Below the pieces are notes generated by a model. It saw only the letters and a list, made by a program, of their open reading frames with translations, ran no database searches and was not told the DNA's origin. Of a stretch of 64,000 nucleotides of DNA, positions 56,131 to 64,000 are shown one piece after another. Each line of letters begins with the position of its first letter. Within the stretch, counting starts at the first letter, position 1. Origin of the DNA: Aegilops tauschii subsp. strangulata (taxonomy: Eukaryota; Streptophyta; Magnoliopsida; Poales; Poaceae); NCBI RefSeq assembly GCF_002575655.3, contig NC_053041.3, forward strand, positions 371,301,054 through 371,365,053. The letters run 5' to 3'. Both the position numbers and the translations under genes were made by a program.

Positions 56131-56635
56131 ATGTCTTCCACATCATATCTTCTGTCTAGGAAGATGCAGGGTTGGTTCAGGAGGATCTAAGGAGAGAGGA
56201 AGCTGAAGAGGTTGCTATGGAGAACGAGGAGGAAAATCTTTTTGGGGTCCACCCTCCGGCTCCTGAGAGAGGCACATTGGCAGGCATCTCCACTCATCCT
56301 AATCCTCATCAAGCTATGAGATCATCAAACAATCAGGAGAGTCTCAAAGAGCATGAAGGACTCCCACCAAGAAGGCCTTTACATAGGTTACATCATATTT
56401 CACAATTTGATTCACAATTATGGGTTCAAGAATACTCCTCGTGTGCACATACCGTCCAATTGGGACATATCTCGCCCAAGAGAAAGCAATGCCGGAACAA
56501 ACCCCTGGGGCCCGGAAAATAAACAAATAATGGCTGAGGTGAAGAAAAACAATGAGTTACTTCATCGAGCCCTTCGGGAGATTCAAGGCTTGAAGGATCT
56601 ACTCATGGTTATATTGGAGAATACCACTACTTAAT
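56131..56635 (+). pseudogene. Small 3' ORF of element C (broken, coiled-coil end)
   Basis: ATG at 56131 starts MSSTSYLLSRKMQGWF, but the frame stops within 20 codons. Further frames (56172-56522, 56353-56634) cover the rest. The last ends with a short heptad-like helix (I-M-A-E-V-K-K-N-N-E-L-L-H-R-A-L) and is followed by the same S-P-P-P-S-S-S tail seen in A near 18480. The body differs from the A ORF, so the two may be swapped or very diverged. Function unknown. Confidence 0.35.
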
Positions 56636-56639
56636 CACC

Positions 56640-58214
56640 ACCACCTTCTTCTTCATCACGAAAAGAAAATTGAGTATCGGGTATGGGCACTCCCCTTGGC
56701 TTCCGCCAAGCTTGGGGGTGGTAACCCGGTATCGCATCACCCCCACTATCTTTTGCCTTTACTTATTTTAGTTCGATCTTTTGCTTTAGATGAATAAAAG
56801 TTTAGTTCGATCCTTTCTTTTCAAGAGCTTGCTTAGTGATCTATCCTTGTAATCGTGTGCGAGATATATAATAAAGTTTAGTTTGAGTTTTTTTCTTTCT
56901 TTACTTTCACGTTGCAATAAAAAGAAAGGAAATAAATTTAAAACATCATATGCTAATCTTATGGTAGGTGATGACACCACATAAGGAAAAGTATAAGTAG
57001 GAAATTTTATTAGAGATTGACAAACATAGCATTGGTCAATGATGCAATTCATGAAAGAATTAATAAGGGAAGATAAGATTCACATATAAATACACTATCC
57101 TGGAAATCTTTTGTGATTGTGAGCCCCCATCAAAATATTATATGCCAAAATTGTTGACGTTGGACGAGGAAGACAACGTAATGATTTATGTTTGTTCATA
57201 TTCGCATAGAAGTTATATTGTCATAGATCCTTCAACATGTGTTGCTTTCCCCCTATCTTTGCTAGCCAAAAATTCCACACTAAGTAGAGATACTACTTGT
57301 GCACCCAAAAACCCTTAAACCCAAATCTTATTTTCAAGAGTCCACCATACTACCTAGGGATTGAGCAAGATCCCTCAAGTAAGTTGTCATCGGTGCAATA
57401 AGGCAATAAAAATTGCTTCTAAAAGTGTGAGATCATTAAGTGCAAGAGAAAATTGAGCATTGTACGAACTTGTGATGGTGAAGAATAAAAGCGACAGACT
57501 ACATGATAAAGGTTGCCATCACAAGGGGCAATACAACATGGTGTTCTTTTGCACTAAGGGGATGAGCATACCAACAAATAAGCGCATGGCAACCTTTGCT
57601 TCCCTCTGCGAAGGGCCTGTCTTTTACTTTTATGTATTTACTTTTATGCAAGAGTCAAAGTTTTTCCCTCTATTCCTTTTTATTTTTCTCGTTTGGCAAG
57701 CATCATGTGGTGAGGAAAGATCTAGGCACATATGTCCTGTTGAATATGGGTAGCATGAGTTATTATTGTTGACATCACCCTTGAGTTGAATACGTTGGGA
57801 GGCAAAAATATAAGCCCCTATCTTTCTATGTGTCCGGTTGAAATATTTTGCTCATGTGTACGCGGTGAGTGTTAGCAATCATGGCAGACTATATGATGGT
57901 TGAGTATGTGGACTTGCCTAAAGGCTCCGATACGTGACCCTTCCTGAAAACATGATGAATTGTAGTTGCAAAGTTGACTGAGAAAATAGTTTGTTGGTTT
58001 CTAATAGAGTTTATGCTTTATACTTCGATAGTGTGATGAATTGTTACTTATTCATGAGAAGTCTATGATAAAAGTTTTATGTTTAAATTTGATGTTGTTT
58101 CAATAATCTACATGATGCTTCTATGTCCGTATTTTGTTTTTATCGACACCTCTCTCTCTAAGCATGTGGACATGTTTTTCGACTTCGGTTTCCGCTTGAG
58201 GACAAGCGAGGTCT
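56640..58214 (+). other. 3' untranslated region of element C
   Basis: Noncoding and collinear with 18514-20007 of A. An insertion near 56706-56740 repeats a polypurine-like CCAAGCTTGGGGGTGG string. The shared blocks are at 57262-57305 and 57590-57622. Confidence 0.8.
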
Positions 58215-58228
58215 AAGCTTGGGGGAGT
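58215..58228 (+). other. Polypurine tract of C
   Basis: AAGCTTGGGGGAGT, directly before the 3' LTR start at 58229. Confidence 0.88.
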
Positions 58229-60580
58229 TGATACGTCTGATGTCTGCTAGAACTACGTCGGTATTTCCCCAAAGAGGAAGGGATGATGCAGCACAATGAC
58301 GGTAGGTATTTCCATCAGTAATGAGACCAAGGTTATCGAACCAATATGAGAACCAAGAAACACTACGTAAACAACACCTGCACACAAATAACAAATACTC
58401 GCAACCCGACATGTTAAAGGGGTTGTCAATCCCTCTCGGGTAAAGGCGCCAGAAATTGGCACGTGGACGGCAGAAAGTTGTAACTATTGATAGATCGAAC
58501 GCCAAATAAAATAAAGTAAAGCAAGGTATTTTGGTATTTTTGGTTTAATAGATCTAAAAATAAAAACAAAGGAAAATAGATTGGAAAGGCAAATGTATTA
58601 AAGAAGAGACTCGGGGTCCGTAGATTGCACTAGTGGCTTCTCTCGAGAAAAATAGCAAACGATGTGTAAACAAATTACTGTTAGGAAATTGATAGAACTT
58701 CAAATAATCATGATGATATCCAGGCAATGATCATTATATAGGCATCACGTCCAAGATTAGTAGACCGAATCCTGCCTGCATCTACTACTATTACTCCACG
58801 CATCGACTGCTATCCAGCATGCATCTAGTGTATGAAGTTCATGGAGAAACGGAGTAATGCAATAAGAATGATCACATGATGTAGACAAGATCTATTTATG
58901 TAGAAATAGACCCCATCTTGTTATCCTTAATGGCAACAATACATATGTGTCGGTTCCCCTTCTGTATGGATCACACCGCAAAAAGAGTTACATCATATGG
59001 ATCTCCAAGAGACCATTGTATTGAGAATCAAACGAGAGAGAGAGGAAGCCATCTAGCTACTAACTACGGACCCATAGGTCTACAAAGAACTACTCACACA
59101 TCATCGGAGAGGCACCAATGGAAGTGATTAGCCCCTTCGTGATGGTGTCTAGATTGGATCTGGTGGTTCTGGACTCTGCGGCGGCTGGAATTGATTTTCG
59201 TCAACTCCCCTATGGTTTCAGGAATATTGGGGTATTTATAGAGCAAAGAGGCGGTTCAAGGGGCACCCGAGGTGGGCACAACCCACCTGGGCGCGCCTGG
59301 GCCTTCAGGCGCGCCCTGGTGAGTTGTGCTCCCCTCAGAGCACCCCTCCAGGTGCTTCTCCGACCCACTGGATGTCTTCTGGTCCAAAAAATCCACAAAA
59401 AGTTTCGCTGTGTTTGGACTCCGTTTGGTATTGATTTCCTGCGATGTGAAAAACATGCAGAAAAAAACAACTAGCACTTGGCACTATGTCAATAGGTTAG
59501 TACCAAAAAATGATATAAAATGACTACAAAATGATTATAAAACATCCAAGAATGATAATATAACAGCATGGAGCAATCAAAAATTATAGATACATTGGAG
59601 ACATATCAACGTCCATTTTGCATCATGTTTTCCTACTGTTATTTATGATGTTTTTATGCATAATAATGCTTTTTGGAGTAATTCTAGTGCCTTTTTCTCA
59701 TAATTTTCAAGCTACACACAAAGAGGTTGAATTCCGGCAGCTGGAAATCTGGACCTGGAAAAGCTATGTCACGCAACCTATTCTGCACAACTCCAAACAA
59801 GCTAAAACTTTACGGAGATTTTTTATCAAATATATGAGGAATATTGGAGCCAATAAGTACCAGAGGGGGCCCACCAGGTGGGTAAAACCCACCTGGGTGC
59901 GCCAGGGAGCCCAAGCGCGCCCTGGTGGGTTGTGCTCCCCTCGGCCCACCTCCGGTGCCCATCTTCTGGTATATAAGTCATTTTGACCTGGAAAAAATAA
60001 GGAGAGGACTTTCAGGACGGAGCACCGCCGTCTCGAGGCGGAACTTGGGCAGGAGCACTTTTGCCCTCCGGCCGAGCAATTCCGCCGGGGGAACTTCCCT
60101 CCCGGAGGGGGAAATCATCGTCATCATCATCACCAACAACTCTCCCATCTTGGGGAGGGCAATCTCCATCAACATCTTCAGCAGCACCATCTCATCTCAA
60201 ACCCTAGTTCATCTCTTGTGTTCAATCTTTGTATTGGAACTATAGATTGGTGCTTGTGGGTGACTAGTAGTGTTGATTACATCTTGTAGTTGATTACTAT
60301 ATGGTTTATTTGGTGGAAGATTATATGTTCAGATCCAATATGCTATTTAATACCCCTGTGATCTTGAGCATGATTATCATTTGTGAGTAGTTAGTTTTGT
60401 TCGTGAGGTCACGGGAGAAATCATGTTGCAAGTAATCATGTGAACTTGATATGTGTTCGATATTTTGATAGTATGTATGTTGTGATTCCCTCAGTGGTAT
60501 CATGTGAACGTCGACTACACGACACTTCACCATATTTGGGCCTAAGGGAATGCATTGTGGAGTAATTATTAGATGATGGG
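58229..60580 (+). repeat. 3' LTR of element C, split by solo LTR G'
   Basis: TGATACGTC (58229-58237) is followed by the G' insertion (58238-59608). ACGTC is then repeated (59609-59613) and the A-type LTR continues to GATGATGGG at 60580, where K' begins. The last third of the LTR is missing. TATATAA is at 59970-59976. Segment 59729-59989 is nearly identical to A. Confidence 0.9.
58238..59608 (-). repeat. Solo LTR G' in the C 3' LTR
   Basis: The minus strand starts TGATATGTCTCCAATGTATC at 59608 and ends at 58238. It is flanked on both sides by ACGTC, a 5-bp duplication of the A-type LTR, so this is a solo LTR. Compared with G (22442-23999) it has lost about 200 bp near 58967 and is 1,371 bp long. 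Paired arms are at 59268-59325. Confidence 0.92.
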
Positions 60581-61729
60581 TGATACGTCTCCAAAGTATC
60601 TATAATTTATGAGGTATTCATGCTATTATATTATCATTCTTGGATGTTTTACAATCATTTTATAGCAACTTTATATCATTTTATGGGACTAACCTATTGA
60701 CCCAGTGCCCAGTGCCAGTTGCTGTTTTTTGCTTGTTTTTTACATCACAGGAAATCAATATCAAACGGAGTCCAAACACCGCGAAACTTTTTGTGGATTT
60801 TTTATGGACCAGAAGACATCCAGTGGGACAGAGACGCGCCTCGGGGGTGCCCCGAGGGGGGCAAAACCCACTAGGGCGCGCCTGGGGGCCCAGGCGCACG
60901 CAGGTGGGTTCTGCCCACCTCGGTGGCCTCCCACACCCCCTCTTTGTCCTATAAATCACCAAATATTCCGAAAACCCTTGAGGCAACCCTAGATTGTATG
61001 TTCCGCCGCCGCAAGCCTCTGTATCCACAAAAACCAATCTAGACCCCATTCCGGCACCCTGCCAGAGGGGGGAATCATCACCGGTGGCCATCTTCATCAT
61101 CTCGGCGGCCACCATGATGAGGAGGGAGTAGTCCACCCTCGGGGTTGAGGGTTTATACCAGTAGCTATATGTTTGTTCTCTCTCTCTCTTGTGTTCTTGA
61201 GATGTCACGATCTTGATGTATCGCGGGCTTTGTTAATATAGTCGGATCATATGGTGTTTTCCCCTCTCTATCTTGTTGTGATGAATTGAGTTTTCCCTTT
61301 GAGATTTCATCTTATCGGATTGAATACTTTTATGGATTTGAGGGCACTTGATATATGTCTTGCATAAGAATACTCGTGGTGACAATGGGGTATCGTATTC
61401 ATTCACTTGATATATGGTTTGGCACTCAACTCGCGAATTCCCGAGGTGACATTGGGGTAATCTATGCATAGCGGTTGATGCACGTTCTTGTCTTTGTTTC
61501 CCTGGTAGAAATCTTGGGGCACTCTTTGAGGTTCGTGTTGGATTGAGCATTATGAATCTAATATTATTTGGTGTCATTTTAGTACGAACTCTTGAATATA
61601 TCGAACGGAAAGAATAGCTTTGAGGTGGTTTCGTACCCTACAAACAATTTCGTCTTATGTTCTCCGCTAGATAGGAACTTTGGAGTGATTCTTCATCGCA
61701 CTTTGAGGGTTGGTTATATGATCCAATTA
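60581..61729 (+). repeat. LTR K' (3' part lost by fusion to E)
   Basis: It starts TGATACGTCTCCAAAGTATC after ATGGG (60576-60580) and has the same chimeric build as K: G-type U3, paired arms at about 60863-60923, CCTATAAATC, then W1-type sequence. It ends at ATCCAATTA (61729), where sequence switches to the inside of a minus-strand G-type LTR. The expected continuation in K is ATCCAATTATATTAGC. Confidence 0.88.
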
Positions 61730-62988
61730 ATAGATCTAAAAATAAAAGCAAAGGAAAATAGATGCGAAGGAAAATATTTTAAAGAAGAGACCCGGGGGCC
61801 GTAGATTTCACTAGTGGCTTCTCTTGAGAAAAATAGCAAACGGTGGGTAAACAAATTACTATTGGGCAATTGATAGAACTTCAAATAATCATGACGATAT
61901 CCAGGCAATGATCATTATATAGGCATCACGTCCAAGATTAGTAGACCGACTCCTGCATGCATCTACTACAATTACTCCACACATCGGCCGCTATCCAGCA
62001 TGCATCTAGTGTATGAAGTTCATGGATAAATGGAGTAATGCAATAAGAACGATCACATGATGTAGACAAGATCTATTTATGTAGAAATAGACCCCATCTT
62101 ATTGTCCTTAATGGCAACGATACATACGTGCTGGTTCCCCTTCTGTGATTGGGATCAAGCACCGTAGGATCGAACCCATCACAAAGCACCTCTTCCCATT
62201 GCAAGATAAATAGATCAAGTTGGCCAAACAAAACCCAAATATCGGAGAAGAAATACGAGGCTATAAGCAGTCATGCATATAAGAGATCGAAGAAGACTCA
62301 AATAACTTTCATGGATAAAAAGATAGATCTGATCATAAACTCAAAGTTCATCCGATCCCAACAAACACACCGCAAAAAGAGTTACATCGTATGTATCTCC
62401 AAGAGAAAATTGTATTGAGAATCAAACGAGAGAGAGGAAGCCATCTAGCTACAAACTACGGACTCGTAGGTCTACAAAGAACTACTCACGCATCATCGGA
62501 GAGGCACCAATGGAAGTGGTGAACCCCTCCGTGATGGTGTCTAGATTGGATCTGGTGGTTCTGGACTCTGCGGTGGCTGGAATTGATATTCGTCGACTCC
62601 CCTAGGGTTTCAGGAATAATGGGGTATTTATAGAGCAAAGAGGCAGTTCAGGGGGCACCCAAGGTGGGCACAACCCACCTGGGCCTCCAGGCGTGCCCTG
62701 GTGGGTTGTGCTCCCCTCAGAGCACCCCAGGTGTTTCTCCGGCCCACTAGATGTCTTCTGGTCCAAAAATAATCAACAAAAAGTTTCGCTGCGTTTGGAC
62801 TCTGTTTGGTATTGATTTCCTGCGTTGTAAAAAACATGCAGAAAATAGCAACTAGCAATTGGCACTATGTCAATAGGTTAGTACCAAAAATGATATTAAA
62901 TGACTATAAAATTATTATAAAACATCCAAGAGTGATAATATAACAGCAAGGAACAATCAAAAATTATAGATACATTGGAGACGTATCA
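61730..62988 (-). repeat. 3' LTR of element E (minus strand, truncated)
   Basis: The minus strand starts TGATACGTCTCCAATGTATC at 62988 and runs as a G-type LTR to about 61730, where it is fused to K'. Paired arms are near 62668-62712 and the TATA context is TATAAATA near 62626-62633. Its outer neighbour at 62989 is the E polypurine tract, so this is the 3' LTR. Confidence 0.87.
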
Positions 62989-64000
62989 GCATCCCCAAGC
63001 TTATTTCCTGCTCGTCCTCGAGTAGGTAAATGATAAAAATAGAATTTTTGATGTGGAATGCTGCCTAACATGTCATCTCATATTCTTTTCTTTATAGCAT
63101 GGACATTTGGACTTCTATATGGTTCAAAGCAATAGTCTAGTTTTGATATGAGACTTAAATACTCAAGCATATCAACAAGCAACCATGTCTTTAAAATATC
63201 AATGCTAAAATAAGTTATTCGTAGCCCATCATGCTCAATCATTGATCCATTCATGAAACACACTCGCATATTAGCTACACCCAATGCTCAAGTACGATCA
63301 TAGTGCCCCCTAATTGGTGCTTTATAAGAGAAGATGGAGACTCAAATTAAAAATGAAAATTGCATAAAGTAAAATAAAGGCCCTTCGCGGAGGGAAGTAG
63401 GGATTTGTAGAGGTGCCAGAGCTCAAAGCGAAAAACTTAGAGACAAAAACATTTTGAGAGGCATACTTTTCCCACCACCGAAAATGACTTAGAGCTCCCA
63501 ACACTTTCCATTCTAGATATATCATAGGCGGTTCCCGAACATAAAATAAAGTTTATTCCTTTTTCCACCATACTTTCACTTTCCATGGCTAACCGTATCC
63601 ACGGGTACACTCCACACCAACACTTTCCAAGGAATTTATTATTCTACAACATAAAGTAAATTCATTTTTCATTTCGGGACTGGGCATCCCTAATACATTT
63701 GCCTTACTCTCGTGCAATGACAAGTGAATAAACACTCATCGCGAGAATAACACATCTAGCATGGAAAATATTGGCCACCCCTTACCACCTCGCGAGCGGT
63801 ACGAGCACAAAAGAGAAATTTATTTTGAAAATTAGAGATGGCACATACAAATTTTCTTAGAACGGCAAAAGAATACCGCACATAGGTAGATATAGTGGAC
63901 TCATGTGGAAAAACTGGTTTAAAGGATTTTGGATGCACAAGTAGTGATCATACTTAGTGCAAAATGAAGGCTAGCAAAAGATTGAGAAGCGACCAACCAA
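62989..64000 (-). mobile_element. Element E, 3' internal region (runs off right edge)
   Basis: The minus strand has the polypurine tract AAGCTTGGGGATGC at 62989-63002. The region aligns with the end of the W1 interior (about 35281-36412), including the block near 63378-63415 (CCTTCGCGGAGGGAAG) and the block at 63925-64000. It is noncoding, so the short open frames here are not genes. E therefore combines a W1-type interior end with a G-type LTR. Confidence 0.82.

Larger units (their letters stand above)
39938..60580 (+). mobile_element. Element C: Athila-like Ty3/gypsy retrotransposon, same family as A
   Basis: The 5' LTR starts at 39938 after ACGAG (39933-39937), a different target from A, so the insertion is independent. 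Internal order is as in A, with element D inserted in RNase H (44572-54148), and with G' and K' inserted in the 3' LTR. The last part of the 3' LTR is missing because K' is fused to element E at 61729, so the right target duplication cannot be checked. The coding region is broken by frameshifts and stops. Confidence 0.87.

Overview
This is plant nuclear DNA that looks like intergenic DNA from a large, repeat-rich cereal genome, most likely wheat, Aegilops or a close relative (Triticeae). The basis is long LTR retrotransposons (LTRs 1.4-3 kb) whose primer-binding sites match the 3' end of plant tRNA-Asp, Athila-like Ty3/gypsy proteins, CACTA DNA transposons with CACTA termini, and nested insertions. 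Family names from transposon databases are not assigned because no search could be run. I see no intact host gene, no tRNA or rRNA gene and no CRISPR array. Nearly every open frame is a decayed transposon protein or a chance frame inside an LTR.

Layout. 1-2451: minus-strand LTR element F (5' internal end plus 5' LTR), abutting S2, a partial LTR of a TGTAACATCCC family (2452-4237). 4238-4563: LINE reverse-transcriptase fragment cut by the end of CACTA-1 (from 4564, resuming after 27469). 8391-27469: composite Athila-like element A, bounded by ACTAC target duplications. It contains a 2,986-bp solo LTR (S1, 11953-14938) in its coding region and a scrambled 3' end made of a second LTR copy, a truncated minus-strand element G, a truncated LTR H and a solo-like LTR K. 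27470-30481: rest of CACTA-1 and unassigned DNA. 30482-37460: non-autonomous LTR element W1, whose 3' LTR is broken by CACTA-2 (37461-39937). CACTA-2 is broken by a second Athila-like element, C (39938-60580), and C is split by a 9.6-kb non-autonomous element, D (44572-54148). C's 3' LTR carries solo LTR G' and LTR K'. K' is joined head to head to the LTR of another minus-strand element, E, which runs off the window. The W1 > CACTA-2 > C > D nest gives a relative insertion order.

How the parts relate. A and C encode, or once encoded, gag, protease, RT, RNase H and integrase; both are inactivated by frameshifts and stops. D encodes gag-protease and an ATHILA-type ORF but no RT or integrase. 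It shares the tRNA-Asp primer site and the polypurine tract of A and C, so it could have been mobilised by such elements (inference).

The most interesting signals are: (1) U3-promoter-like modules inside A, C and D, placed just upstream of the extra ORF and followed by intron-like signals; (2) a GC-rich paired-arm structure in the examined LTRs, usually just before the TATA box; (3) the same two nested insertions at the same two sites in the 3' LTRs of both A and C; (4) a sharply bounded 261-bp tract, identical at all but one base, between A and C LTRs; (5) an LTR (K) that looks like a U3/R chimera of two families; and (6) a roughly 290-bp-arm inverted repeat in CACTA-2.
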